Positions 24,475 to 33,781 of a DNA stretch of 64,000 nucleotides are shown here, one piece after another. The DNA is taken from assembly GCF_014764505.1 (NCBI RefSeq), contig NZ_JACXWX010000018.1:1-64000 (forward strand). Reading direction: 5' to 3'. This DNA comes from Phormidium tenue FACHB-886 (GTDB taxonomy: Bacteria; Cyanobacteriota; Cyanobacteriia; Elainellales; Elainellaceae). Both the position numbers and the translations under genes were made by a program. Under the pieces are notes generated by a model that saw only the letters and a program-made list of their open reading frames with translations, ran no database searches and was not told the DNA's origin. How positions within the stretch are numbered: position 1 is the first letter of the stretch; every line of letters starts with the position of its first letter.

Positions 24475-24640
24475 AAATTCATCCCAAACTTGTTAGATAT
24501 CTCCCGCATTGCAACAGGCAAACTGCGCTTGAATCTGCAGCCCATTAAACTAAAAGCAGCGATCGAGCTGTCAATCGTCACCGTTAGCCAAACTGCCCAA
24601 GCCAAAGCTTTCAGCAGGCTGTTTGCAATCTTCTCAGGAA
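24475..24640 (+). pseudogene. Histidine kinase fragment (HisKA end only)
   Basis: A short plus-strand frame reads NLLDISRIATGKLRLNLQPIKLKAAIEL, the conserved end of a HisKA domain, continuing a little (SIVTVSQTAQAKAF) and then losing similarity. The His box before it and the ATPase domain after it are absent. It is a relic of a hybrid kinase like those at 26988-32236. The surrounding 900 bp hold no other gene. Confidence 0.6.
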
Positions 24641-24810
24641 CGTCACCAAATGATCCTGAAAGGAGAGTGGGTAGAAGTAGAATTAGGCAACAGTAATCAC
24701 AGTAATTGAGGGTGGGCACAGCCAGTGACCGGCGATCCATCACCCCTGACCTTTATGGGTTCCCTCTTCTCAAAGCTGATCAGCATGTGTAATTGAGATT
24801 CACTGGAAGA

Positions 24811-24961
24811 CTAAGAGGATATTTGAGAGGCTGTCACGTTACGCGCTCCGCTCCCTAAGTTCTCAATCGGGAGGACTTTGATCCAGACCTGCTCAAAGTC
24901 CTTCCGATTAGGGATTTAGAGGTAATACAGAGCCTTTATGACTTCTCAAACATCCTCTAAG
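24811..24961. repeat. 151-bp foldback (MITE-like) element
   Basis: The ends are inverted: AGAGGATATTTGAGAGGCT at the left and AGAGGATGTTTGAGAAGTC as reverse complement at the right (about 15 of 19). Inside is a second, near-perfect inverted repeat, AATCGGGAGGACTTTGA against TCAAAGTCCTTCCGATT with an 11-nt loop. It encodes nothing. A shrunken relative of the ends lies at 37293-37328. Confidence 0.6.
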
Positions 24962-24990
24962 GGCGAAAACCAAACGGTAAAACTCGCACC

Positions 24991-26385
24991 ATGAATCAGC
25001 TTGAGATCGATCCAGAATTTGAAGCGTTATTAAGCTACCTTAAGTACAGCCAAGGCTGTGACTTGACGAACTATAAACGCTCAACCCTGCTGCGGCGGTT
25101 TAAGTATCGGATGAATAGCATCAAAATTGATAGCTATCAGGACTATCTGCAGTATTTGCAATACCATCCGGAAGAGCACATAGCTCTCCTCAACGATGTT
25201 CTGATTAACTTCACCAGTTTCTTTCGCGATCGGGATATCTGGAATTATCTTGCCGCCGAGATCATCCCCAAGATCATTGCTAACAAGCAGCCCAACGAAC
25301 CGATCCGGGTATGGAGCGCGGGCTGTGCGGCTGGGCAAGAAATTTACAGCCTTTTGATCTTGCTGGCAGAGGCGCTGGGGGTTGAGTTCTGCCTGCAGCA
25401 CGTGCAGTGCTATGCAACCGATAACGATGAAGTGGCCGTTCGGCAAGCCCGCAAAGGCACCTATACCGAGCTAGAAGTTAGAAGCATTCCGCCTGATTTG
25501 CTGAAGAAATATTTTGAGCAAACTGCTCAAGGCTATGTCTTTCACCCGGCCCTTCGCTGCAAAGTCGTCTTTGGTCGGCATGACTTGAGTAAAGATGCTC
25601 CCATGTCCAAAATTGATTTGCTGCTGTGCCGCAATGTGTTCATCTATTTTAAGCCCGAAACTCAAATCTCTATCTCGATCCGCTTTCACTATTCGCTTAG
25701 AAGCACTGGATTCCTTGTCCTGGGTAAATCAGAAGTATTGATTAACCGCAGTCCGATTTTTAAGCCGATCAACTTGAGGCAACGAGTTTATGCAAAAGGG
25801 CTAAATCTCGAATGCAGCGATTACCTTGCGATCAACCCTAAATCCCCTAAAAAGCAAGAGATTAATCTGTCAATTCTCCACAGCCACTTTTGGCAAACCG
25901 CCTTTGCAGCCAGCCCGGTTGCTCAAATCGCTGTGGAAAAAGGGGGTCACATGGTGGGCATAAATGAGCAGGCAAACTTCCTGTTTGGCTTAACGCTTAA
26001 CGACTGGAAGCGACCTCTTACCGAACTTGAACCCGGTAGGCTGATCGGCTCTTATGCTTCGATGAAAAAGTTCCTCTGTAATCGCGACCCGAAGATTTTA
26101 AAAAATATCAAGTCAAATACCTCACAAGGCATAAAATATTTCGATATTTCGATCGTCCCTGTCTTCAATCCTCAAGGACAATTTCTGGGAATGATATTGA
26201 CGTTTCTCGATGAAACTAGCCACCAACAGTCAATAGACAAACTTGAGCATACTGGTTTTGAACTAGCTAGAGTAACTGAAACCCTTCAATCAACAGAATC
26301 TGCATTAAGCAGGACACAGATAGAGCTAGAGGCTGTTCGTCAGGAACTCCAACTTACTTCTCAAGACAAATCCTTTAAGAATTGA
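24991..26385 (+). CDS. CheR-type methyltransferase with PAS domain
   Basis: 464 residues. The CheR N-terminal helical domain (CDLTNYKRSTLLRRFKYRM) and the SAM-dependent domain (INFTSFFRDRDIW, VWSAGCAAGQEIYSLLILL, CYATDNDEVAVRQARKGTY, DLLLCRNVFIYF) occupy about 1-275. A PAS-like domain (about 300-420, ASPVAQIAVEKGGHMVGINEQA) and a C-terminal coiled coil (420-460) follow. It would methylate Glu residues of a chemoreceptor or act in a signalling complex, as in cyanobacterial CheR-PAS proteins. No receptor or CheB is adjacent; the CheB-CheR-PAS-kinase fusion common in this group could be its ancestor, given the kinase fragment upstream. Confidence 0.85.
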   Translation: MNQLEIDPEFEALLSYLKYSQGCDLTNYKRSTLLRRFKYRMNSIKIDSYQDYLQYLQYHPEEHIALLNDVLINFTSFFRDRDIWNYLAAEIIPKIIANKQPNEPIRVWSAGCAAGQEIYSLLILLAEALGVEFCLQHVQCYATDNDEVAVRQARKGTYTELEVRSIPPDLLKKYFEQTAQGYVFHPALRCKVVFGRHDLSKDAPMSKIDLLLCRNVFIYFKPETQISISIRFHYSLRSTGFLVLGKSEVLINRSPIFKPINLRQRVYAKGLNLECSDYLAINPKSPKKQEINLSILHSHFWQTAFAASPVAQIAVEKGGHMVGINEQANFLFGLTLNDWKRPLTELEPGRLIGSYASMKKFLCNRDPKILKNIKSNTSQGIKYFDISIVPVFNPQGQFLGMILTFLDETSHQQSIDKLEHTGFELARVTETLQSTESALSRTQIELEAVRQELQLTSQDKSFKN

Positions 26386-26482
26386 AAGACATTCAAACTG
26401 GGATTCAGTCGGGCGTCCTCGTCCAGCTTACTCATCCAGCCCAACGGGGCCAATCACCGCCTGCATTCACGGAGATATTCCC

Positions 26483-26974
26483 ATGCCCACCCCGCCCAAC
26501 CCTAAACCCACAGTACAGATTGGCGTGATCGCCGATACGCACGGTCTTTTGCGTCCCCAAGCCATAGAAGCTTTGGCAGGCTCGGAGCTGATTCTGCATG
26601 CAGGGGATATTGGCAAGCCAGAAGTTCTGGAAGCGCTGGAAGCGATCGCGCCTGTCGTGGCAGTGCGGGGAAACAACGACACCGGCCCATGGGCAGAGTC
26701 TATTCCTGAGCGCGAAACGATCGAAGCTGCAGGTGTGGCAATCCATTTGCTCCACATCATTTCAGATCTGACGCTCGATCCTAAAGCAGCAGGAATTCGG
26801 GTTGTGATTAGCGGTCACTCGCACAAGCCCCGCATAGAAAACCGTGAGGGTGTGCTGTTTCTCAATCCAGGGAGTGCCGGCCCCAGACGGTTTAAGCTGC
26901 CGATCTCAGTTGCGCACCTACAAATTAGCGAGGCAGCGGCACAAGCAGAGATCATTGAACTCGATTTGGGCTGA
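26483..26974 (+). CDS. YfcE/MJ0936-type metallophosphoesterase
   Basis: 163 residues with all motifs of the calcineurin-like superfamily in order: GVIADTHG, LHAGDIG, VRGNNDTG, VISGHSHKP, plus NPGSAGPRR. This subgroup binds two metal ions (usually Mn) and hydrolyses phosphodiesters; E. coli YfcE has that activity in vitro, with unknown physiological substrate. GGAG precedes the ATG. Convergent with the hybrid kinase gene, whose stop is 13 bp away. Confidence 0.9.
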   Translation: MPTPPNPKPTVQIGVIADTHGLLRPQAIEALAGSELILHAGDIGKPEVLEALEAIAPVVAVRGNNDTGPWAESIPERETIEAAGVAIHLLHIISDLTLDPKAAGIRVVISGHSHKPRIENREGVLFLNPGSAGPRRFKLPISVAHLQISEAAAQAEIIELDLG

Positions 26975-26987
26975 GCAGATGGGTGCC

Positions 26988-29900
26988 CTACTCCAGTTTG
27001 CCGCTGAGCAACGCTAACACTGCCCGGATCAGCTCGTCCGGCTCGATCGGTTTGGCAAGGTGCTGCTGAAATCCAGCTGCTAGGGCCTGCCGCCGGTTGA
27101 ACTCTCCAGCATAGGCAGTAAGGGCGATCGCCAGAATTTTTCCGCCTGCTGCGGCTGGGAGGGCGCGAATTTGTCGCATCAAGGTGTAGCCGTCTGCGTC
27201 TGGCATGCCGATATCACTGATCAGCAGGTCAAATTTCTTCTGCCCAAAGATTTGCAGGGCTTCGACTACCGAAGCGGCAGCGGCGACGATCGCCCCGCTT
27301 TGTTCTAGGGTGAAGGCAATTACATCACGAGTATCCGTATCATCATCCACAAGCAAAATGTGAATACCTGCTAGAGGGTGAGGGGAAGCAGGAGGGTTGA
27401 GGAGATTTCCCTCTGGCTTGCCATCGCTTTTTTCACTCTTGAGCAACGGCAGCTGAACGATAAACGTAGCTCCTTTTCCTTCACCGAGACTTGTTGCCGC
27501 AACTGTGCCGCCGTGTAGCTCCACAATGTGACGGACGATCGCCAGCCCCAGCCCTAGCCCGCCAAATTTGCGGGTGGTTGTGGCATCTGCCTGCCGAAAA
27601 TAGTCAAACATATACGGCAAAAAGTCGGCAGCGATCCCCTTACCAGTATCGCTAACGGTAATCTGAGCTTGATCGTTAACCCGCTCTAGTGAGATATCAA
27701 CTCGTCCGCCTGCGAGGGTAAATTTGACAGCATTAGAGAGCAGATTCCAGATGACCTGCTGCAGGCGAGCCGGATCGCCCGAAACCTGCCCAACTTCCCA
27801 ATCCAGGCTGGCTTCAATGTGAATTGCCTTCGCCTCTGCTGCTAGCCACACCGTTTCCATTGCCGATTGGATCGTGGTTGCCAGATTTACTGCAGAGATA
27901 TTGAGGCTGAGCTTTCCCTGCAAAATGCGCGAAACATCCAGCAAGTCTTCAATTAGCTCTGACTGCAGCTTGGCATTTCGTTCGATCGTGGTTAAGGCTA
28001 CTTTTGTTTGCGCTTCGTCTAGCTTGCCGAGTTGAAGCAGCTTTGACCAGCCCAAAATCGGGTTGAGCGGCGATCGCAACTCATGGGAGAGCACCGCCAA
28101 AAACTCATCTTTAATTCGGTTCGCTGCTTCGGCCTCAGCGCGAGCCACCTGCTCAGCCGCTAAGCTGCGAGCCAGTTCAGACTGCGCCTGTCGCTGTTCG
28201 GTCACGTCGCGCAGGGTGACGATGGCCAAAATTACCTGTCCTTGTTTATCGCGGATCGGCGCTCCGCCATAGCTGCCGATCCAGGTTTTTCCAATATCCC
28301 GACGATGCACCTGGATCTCGCAGTCGGAAAAGGTTTCGCCGCGCAAGGCTCTAGAGAGGGGCCACTGCTCCATTGGCACAAAGTTGCCCTGCAAATCATG
28401 CACTTCGATGAAGGTTGAAAGCTCACGGAGCTGCCGCCGCGCCTGCCTGAGGCTGGTGAACCCATGCATAGCAATAGCCGCCGGATTGAAGATGAGGATA
28501 TTGCCGCCTGGCTCGGCAATTATCAATCCTTCGGTCATGTTGTTGATCACCCCTTCCAGCTGCCCTAAACTTGTTTCTAGCTGATGCAGCAGTTGTTCGC
28601 GTTCCTCAGCGAGGCGCAGGCGAAAGGCTTCGGCTTGCTTGCGATCGGTAATATCCAGAAACGCTGCCACCGAGCCTCTGACTTGTCCCTGCTCATCCAG
28701 CAGGGGTTTGGCATAGCCAAACAAATTAAAGACAGTGCCATCCCCCCGTAGAATATCTACTTCAGTTCCCTTAATCTCAGTTTTATGAATAGCGGCATAG
28801 CGCAAAGGAAATTCATCTGGGGTGAGTTCCCGTCCCCCTTTCAGGATTTTGTAGGAGGGACGGGGAGTATCCGGTGGCGTGTAGGACGCGTTGGTTTCTG
28901 GAGCCAGCCCCAAGATGGAGGCAAACGCCGGGTTGGGCTTGACTTGTTTAAATTCTGGATCTGACGCGATCAGCACCCCAATGGGAATCACCTCAAATAG
29001 CGTTTGCAGGTCTTGGTTCAGGGCAGCGATCGCCTGTTCTCGGGCTTCGATCGCCGCTGCCATTTCATCAAAGGCACGCGCTAGCTGCCCCAGTTCTCCC
29101 GATTCATAAGGAAGTTCAGTGCGGGCGTTTAAGAAACCGCTCTGCAGTTTTTGAGCCGTCTCTACCAGCGAGCGCACCTTACGCGTCAGAAAAATATCGC
29201 CTCCAACCCAGGCTGCCGTCAACGCCAAAGCGGTCACCAACCCCAGCCCGGTCAAGTTCTGCACCAGCAGGCGATCGGCTTCCGCAAAGGCAATCGTTTT
29301 GGGAATGCCAATTCTGACACGGATATCCTGATTGCCAAAGCTATCGCCCAGAGTAGTGAAGGCATAAAGCCGCTCAACGCCATCCAAACTCACGGCTTCA
29401 GCAGTTCCCTCTCGCTGGGATAGCACCCTCTGCGTCATTGGCGCATGGGGAACAGATTTTCCGACCCAGTTCCGGGAATCGGGATGCCGCACCAGAATCG
29501 TGCCGTTGCGGTCGGACACGGTGACAACCGAGCCGGGTGGCAGCTCCACCTCCGCTGCCAGTTGATCGAGCCAAGCCAAATCTAATGCCGCCACGACAAT
29601 TGCCCGCACCTGCCCAGATTCATTGAGAATGGGATAAGCAAAATTCAGCGTTGATTTGCCCGTAACCCGACCCACCTGATACTCACCCATAGCAAACTGG
29701 CGGGTCTCCCGAGCAAGGCGAAAGTAGGCGCGATCGCCAGCATATACAGGCTTTGCGGTGTCAGGCGCACTGCAAATCGAGTAGCCTGTCGCATTCAGTA
29801 CTCCAAAGCCCACGTAAGCCTGGTATTGCGTCAACAGGTCAGCCAGCAGCCGATTGCACTCCTCTGCCTTCCCTTGGCGAATAGCAGGCATTTGCGAGAG

Positions 29901-30125
29901 CGCAATCAGCAGTTGGCGCGCCCCTTCACTGGCTTGACGCTCAGTGGCAGCCGCAAACTTGGTTATCCGGAATAAATTCTCTTGCGCTTCGCTGGCAGCG
30001 CTGCGGCGTTGTGCGGAAGCAGTGTAAAGAATTAGCCCCAGCGCCGGAATCACCGCCAAGAGAACAAGCAAGACCAAGCGAATCCGCAGGCTGGACAGGT
30101 TTGAGTGACGAAACCAGGAGTGCAT
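26988..30125 (-). CDS. Hybrid histidine kinase (Cache-HAMP-PAS-PAS-HisKA-ATPase-receiver)
   Basis: 1045 residues. TM1 about 16-36 and TM2 about 292-315 enclose an extracytoplasmic double-Cache-like sensor (FGVLNATGYSICSAPD, YPILNESGQVRAIVVAALDL). HAMP about 315-370, two PAS domains (about 385-510, 530-655), HisKA with SHELRSPLNPILGW (His about 680), ATPase (VIWNLLSNAVKF, SDTGKGI, GGLGLGLAIVRHIVELHGG) and a C-terminal receiver (LLVDDDTDTRD, phospho-Asp in LLISDIGMPDADG, ALTAYAG, AKPIEP). Its ATG shares an A with the TAA of the upstream kinase (TAATG), so translation is coupled. Kinase core is a close paralogue of the upstream gene's. Confidence 0.92.
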   Translation of the reverse strand: MHSWFRHSNLSSLRIRLVLLVLLAVIPALGLILYTASAQRRSAASEAQENLFRITKFAAATERQASEGARQLLIALSQMPAIRQGKAEECNRLLADLLTQYQAYVGFGVLNATGYSICSAPDTAKPVYAGDRAYFRLARETRQFAMGEYQVGRVTGKSTLNFAYPILNESGQVRAIVVAALDLAWLDQLAAEVELPPGSVVTVSDRNGTILVRHPDSRNWVGKSVPHAPMTQRVLSQREGTAEAVSLDGVERLYAFTTLGDSFGNQDIRVRIGIPKTIAFAEADRLLVQNLTGLGLVTALALTAAWVGGDIFLTRKVRSLVETAQKLQSGFLNARTELPYESGELGQLARAFDEMAAAIEAREQAIAALNQDLQTLFEVIPIGVLIASDPEFKQVKPNPAFASILGLAPETNASYTPPDTPRPSYKILKGGRELTPDEFPLRYAAIHKTEIKGTEVDILRGDGTVFNLFGYAKPLLDEQGQVRGSVAAFLDITDRKQAEAFRLRLAEEREQLLHQLETSLGQLEGVINNMTEGLIIAEPGGNILIFNPAAIAMHGFTSLRQARRQLRELSTFIEVHDLQGNFVPMEQWPLSRALRGETFSDCEIQVHRRDIGKTWIGSYGGAPIRDKQGQVILAIVTLRDVTEQRQAQSELARSLAAEQVARAEAEAANRIKDEFLAVLSHELRSPLNPILGWSKLLQLGKLDEAQTKVALTTIERNAKLQSELIEDLLDVSRILQGKLSLNISAVNLATTIQSAMETVWLAAEAKAIHIEASLDWEVGQVSGDPARLQQVIWNLLSNAVKFTLAGGRVDISLERVNDQAQITVSDTGKGIAADFLPYMFDYFRQADATTTRKFGGLGLGLAIVRHIVELHGGTVAATSLGEGKGATFIVQLPLLKSEKSDGKPEGNLLNPPASPHPLAGIHILLVDDDTDTRDVIAFTLEQSGAIVAAAASVVEALQIFGQKKFDLLISDIGMPDADGYTLMRQIRALPAAAGGKILAIALTAYAGEFNRRQALAAGFQQHLAKPIEPDELIRAVLALLSGKLE

Positions 30126-32236
30126 TATGGGCTAGACTGACCTCCAACGGATTGAGCTAAGTCTGCGATCGTTCTTACTAGCACTTCTGGCTCTACAGGT
30201 TTAGAGACATGCCGTTGAAATCCTGCTGCCATTGCCTGCTGATAATTAATCTCCCCGGCATAGGCAGTGAGGGCAATCGCCGGAATCTGTCCTCCCTGGT
30301 CTGGCGGCAAGGCTCTAATTTGTTGGATCAGCATGTAGCCATCCGTGTTTGGCATCCCAATATCGCTGACTAGCACCGCTGGCTTCGATCGCATTAACGC
30401 CACCAATGCTTCGCTTGCCCCTGCAGCGATCGCCACGCTTGCCCCAAATTGCTCCAGCAGAAACGCCATAAACTCACGGGTGTCGGCATCGTCATCCACA
30501 ACTAGGACATGAACCCCACTTAAATCTGCAGAAGACAAAGATGAGAGAGGGGTTTGGTCTGCCTTGGGCGGGCTAGGCGGCAGCGACAGCGTAACCGTAA
30601 ACCTTGCCCCCTGCCCCTCGCCCGGGCTTTCCGCCTGGATAGTGCCGCCATGGAGTTCGACTAAATGATGGACAATAGCTAGCCCTAACCCCAATCCGCC
30701 AGATCTACGGGTGGTTGTGGCATCAGCCTGACGAAAGTAATCGAACACATGCGGCAGAAAATCAGCGGGAATTCCCTTTCCAGTGTCGCTCACGGTAATC
30801 TGAGCATCGAAGGAGAGGCGGGAGGCGCCATGACGCTCTTTCTTCCCCCGCTCAACTCGTGCCAGGGCGATCTCCACCCGCCCTCCCACAGGTGTGAATT
30901 TAACTGCATTAGAGAGCAGATTCCAGATTACCTGCTGCAAGCGAGCCGCATCTCCCACAACCCGAACCCCCTCTGGTTCAAGCAGCGGCTCAATTTGAAT
31001 CGACTTGGCTTCGGCTGCCAGCCGCACCGTCTCTATTGCTGCTTGAACCGTGGCTACTAGATCAACAGAAACAACATTAAGGCTGAGTTTTCCCTGCAAA
31101 ATGCGCGAAACATCCAGCAAGTCTTCGATCAGTTCGGCTTGTAGCTTGGCATTACGCTCGATCGTTGCCAATGCCTGTGCTGTTTTCGTGTCGTCTAGCT
31201 TGCCGTTCTGGAGCAGCCTCGACCAGCCCAGAATCGGGTTGAGCGGCGATCGTAGCTCGTGAGACAGTACGGCGAGAAATTCATCCTTCATCCGGTTCGC
31301 TTGCTCTGCCCTTTCCCGTGCGGCTTGCTCAAGCTGCAGAATGCGCTCTTGTTCTGCTTCAAGCCGTTTGCGATCGGTGATGTCTGTCAGCGTCCCTAGA
31401 TAGCCCGTGATCTCGCCGGTGTCACGCTGTAAGGCGGTTGCACTTCCCTGCAGCCAGGTCACGGCGCCCTGCGGCGTTTGAAAGCGGTATTCAGCCTCAA
31501 AGGTTTGGGTGCTTTCAGCCGCTTCATACCATGCCGCCGCAACCCACTCTCGATCGTCTGGATGCAATGCAGACAGCCATCCCTGTCCCTGAGCTGCCTC
31601 CGGCGACATGCCCGCCATCTTGCACCAGCGATCGTTGACATAGAGGCAGTTTCCTTCCACATCGGTCATGAAGATGCCCACAGGAGCATGGCTAGTGAGA
31701 ATGCGGAATCGGCTCTCGCTCTCGCGTAAGGCTGCCTCTGCCCGCTTGCGTTCGGCTTCGTCGCGCTTGCGCTCACTAATATCACTCACCAATGCCACAT
31801 ATCCCTCAACGTCTCCCTCGCTGTTGAACCGAGGCACACAGGTTGCACTCACATAGCGCATTCCCCCTTCTTTGTAAGGCACCTGGCTTTCAAACGTGAC
31901 TTCCTGCCCTGCCAAAACTTGCTCAATATGAGGACGCAGCTCTGCATAGGCAGCTTCCCCCAGCACCTCTCGGACGTGCTTACCGTAGACTTCTGCCGGA
32001 GAATTCCCAAACCAGGTTTCATACGTTTCATTGTTGAAGCGGTAACGCTGCTCTGAGTCCACAAAGGAGATGAGAGCAGGTACGGCATTGGTGACCAAGC
32101 GAAGTTCTGCTTCTCGTTGCCGTAAGGTTTCCTCTACCTGCTTGTAATGGGTAACATCCCAAATAGTGCCAAGACAATCAAAGGCTTGCCGCAGTCCATC
32201 TTCCAAAAATTTTGCCTGCCCACTGGCTTCGCTCAT
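30125..32236 (-). CDS. Hybrid histidine kinase (PAS-PAS-HisKA-ATPase-receiver), cytosolic
   Basis: 703 residues without TM segment. A partial PAS-like N-terminus is followed by two PAS domains (about 40-165 and 170-295), HisKA with SHELRSPLNPILGW (His about 327), ATPase motifs (VIWNLLSNAVKF, SDTGKGI, GGLGLGLAIVHHLVELHGG) and a receiver (VLVVDDDADTREF, VLVSDIGMPNTDG, SKPVEP). The kinase and receiver halves are near-duplicates of the downstream protein, so the two arose by tandem duplication with different sensors. It lies 13 bp after an XRE regulator gene; all three form an operon. Confidence 0.92.
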   Translation of the reverse strand: MSEASGQAKFLEDGLRQAFDCLGTIWDVTHYKQVEETLRQREAELRLVTNAVPALISFVDSEQRYRFNNETYETWFGNSPAEVYGKHVREVLGEAAYAELRPHIEQVLAGQEVTFESQVPYKEGGMRYVSATCVPRFNSEGDVEGYVALVSDISERKRDEAERKRAEAALRESESRFRILTSHAPVGIFMTDVEGNCLYVNDRWCKMAGMSPEAAQGQGWLSALHPDDREWVAAAWYEAAESTQTFEAEYRFQTPQGAVTWLQGSATALQRDTGEITGYLGTLTDITDRKRLEAEQERILQLEQAARERAEQANRMKDEFLAVLSHELRSPLNPILGWSRLLQNGKLDDTKTAQALATIERNAKLQAELIEDLLDVSRILQGKLSLNVVSVDLVATVQAAIETVRLAAEAKSIQIEPLLEPEGVRVVGDAARLQQVIWNLLSNAVKFTPVGGRVEIALARVERGKKERHGASRLSFDAQITVSDTGKGIPADFLPHVFDYFRQADATTTRRSGGLGLGLAIVHHLVELHGGTIQAESPGEGQGARFTVTLSLPPSPPKADQTPLSSLSSADLSGVHVLVVDDDADTREFMAFLLEQFGASVAIAAGASEALVALMRSKPAVLVSDIGMPNTDGYMLIQQIRALPPDQGGQIPAIALTAYAGEINYQQAMAAGFQRHVSKPVEPEVLVRTIADLAQSVGGQSSP

Positions 32237-32249
32237 GATTCTCCACCCT

Positions 32250-32534
32250 TCACGAGAAATACCGGCTAAGCAGCTGCTGGCTTCCCGCCCGAAGCGTCTC
32301 CGAGGAAGAGTGGCTTAGGTCATCGATCAGCACACGAAGCTGTTTAAGCGCCAGAGGAGAGGGTTGAATATGCCCATTTTCCCAGCGGTTGATCGTTGCA
32401 TAAGCAACTCCCAGGGCCTCTGCCAGCTCTACCTGGGTCAAGCTCGTAAGCCGCCGCAGGTCATGAATCAATTTGCCAACTTCAGGCTGCTTTAGCACAG
32501 AGATGCGGCTGCCTGTAGGTTTGAGGACGCCCAT
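32250..32534 (-). CDS. XRE-family helix-turn-helix regulator
   Basis: From ATG 32534 the protein is 94 residues. It has one HTH (VGKLIHDLRRLTSLTQVELAEALGVAYATINRWENGHIQPSPLALKQLRVLIDDL) and little else. It is the first gene of the operon with the two hybrid kinases. Neither kinase has a DNA-binding output, so this protein might be the transcriptional arm or an autoregulator; that is inference. The TTG at 32567 is a less likely start. Confidence 0.85.
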   Translation of the reverse strand: MGVLKPTGSRISVLKQPEVGKLIHDLRRLTSLTQVELAEALGVAYATINRWENGHIQPSPLALKQLRVLIDDLSHSSSETLRAGSQQLLSRYFS

Positions 32535-32708
32535 AGGGGTACCAGACGTGACAGATGTTATAGCCAATTATCCGCCAAAAGATAGACCTGGTATTCCCTC
32601 AATAGGCGTAGATGCCGTCAGACGATGATCAAGATGATCAAAACGATGAAGCTCTCTATTTTTACTGCAGGGCTTCTCATGGTGCAAGGTGCAGGCTTTT
32701 TATATGGG

Positions 32709-32758
32709 CTGTACAGATTGATGGACCGTACAGATCGATGGACCGTACAGATCGATGG
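32709..32758. repeat. 17-bp tandem repeat
   Basis: The unit GACCGTACAGATCGATG occurs about three times (the first diverged, gctgtacagattgatg). It lies in a 370-bp gap between divergent-type neighbours. An ORF of 67 codons crosses it but has no support as a gene. Confidence 0.6.
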
Positions 32759-32905
32759 CTATAGCGATACATCGCAAAAAACCGCCCTCCATCATTTTTC
32801 TTGTAGATCGAAAAGGTTGATCTGTTAGAACTAGCGATCGAAATAGCAGCCTTCAGGACAGCTCCGCTTTTTAGCCGATTACACGCATCCGACTAACTTG
32901 CTAGT

Positions 32906-33646
32906 TCAGGCAATTTCCAAGCCCAGATCAAAGCTTGCTGCATAGCCTGTACTAGTTTCAGTTGGCGAGAGCAATAGCTGATCTCCACCCCGTTGAAAAA
33001 TGCCATCTTGGTCGTTTCTTTGCGATCGCTGTCCGCGGCTAGCATAGGGCGCTTGCCTATGAGCTTGATCGGTAATGGCATCATCGAAATATAGCTGCGA
33101 TGTGAACTCATAGCTTTGTTGCGATGTTGCATCAGCACGAACTTTAAAGTGAATGTGAACTGCTCGACCAGGATACCAGCCAGGATAAACCGTAAGGAAC
33201 TGAACGGCTCCTGCTGTATCTGTCACCTGATAGCCGCGCAGAAATTTCTGTCCAACGGTGCTAAAGCTGCGATCGTTCACATCAGAATAAACGCCCGCAG
33301 CATCACAGTGCCAGATATCGACGATCGCCCCGGCAAGAGGCTGACAGCGATCGCCACTCACCTGCGAAACTCGCAGCGTCAGCTGGAGCGGAACCCCTTC
33401 GCGCACCGAGCCATCAGCAGGATTTGAGCGAATATCAGAGCGATTCAGTTTTTCATCAACGAAGTAAGGCCCTTCTGTCTGCTGTGGACGCACCGTACAG
33501 CCCGGAAGAGCTGCAGTCACTGCCTGAGTGCTACTGGTGCTGGTGGAATTTGCTCGTTTGGGCAGGCAGCCGACGAGCAGGGCAGCTGCAGCGACTCTGG
33601 TGAGCGCCAGCATTTGTCTGCGATTGAAGTAGTTTTTGAGGGTCAT
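32906..33646 (-). CDS. Lipoprotein intradiol ring-cleavage dioxygenase-like protein
   Basis: From the ATG at 33646 (MTLKNYFNRRQMLALTRVAAAALLVGC) the N-terminus carries an RR pair and a lipobox (LVGC), pointing to export and lipid anchoring. The mature part has the intradiol dioxygenase core: QQTEGPYFVDEKLNRSDIR, VDIWHCDAAGVYSDV (first Tyr), YPGWYPGRAVHIHFKV (second Tyr and two His), the Fe(III) ligand set. Relatives cleave catechol or protocatechuate in the cytosol; exported forms are common in bacteria and fungi with unclear substrates. With the cytosolic extradiol enzyme at 21814 this adds to an aromatic-handling capacity. Confidence 0.85.
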   Translation of the reverse strand: MTLKNYFNRRQMLALTRVAAAALLVGCLPKRANSTSTSSTQAVTAALPGCTVRPQQTEGPYFVDEKLNRSDIRSNPADGSVREGVPLQLTLRVSQVSGDRCQPLAGAIVDIWHCDAAGVYSDVNDRSFSTVGQKFLRGYQVTDTAGAVQFLTVYPGWYPGRAVHIHFKVRADATSQQSYEFTSQLYFDDAITDQAHRQAPYASRGQRSQRNDQDGIFQRGGDQLLLSPTETSTGYAASFDLGLEIA

Positions 33647-33781
33647 AACAATCAACTTACTACAGCTTGCATGAGACATAGTTTTTTGTGGTATACCGCG
33701 CAGAGCACTACTCACCACAAAAACCCATCCTTCATTTGGGCGTGAAGCGCTATACGAAGCGCTAATAGAATTAGCATCTGT

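Noticed and set aside
32625-32828. Possible 67-residue ORF with a hydrophobic start (MKLSIFTAGLLMVQGAGF)
   Set aside because: It crosses a 17-bp tandem repeat that supplies much of its sequence, has no clear ribosome site and no recognisable family.
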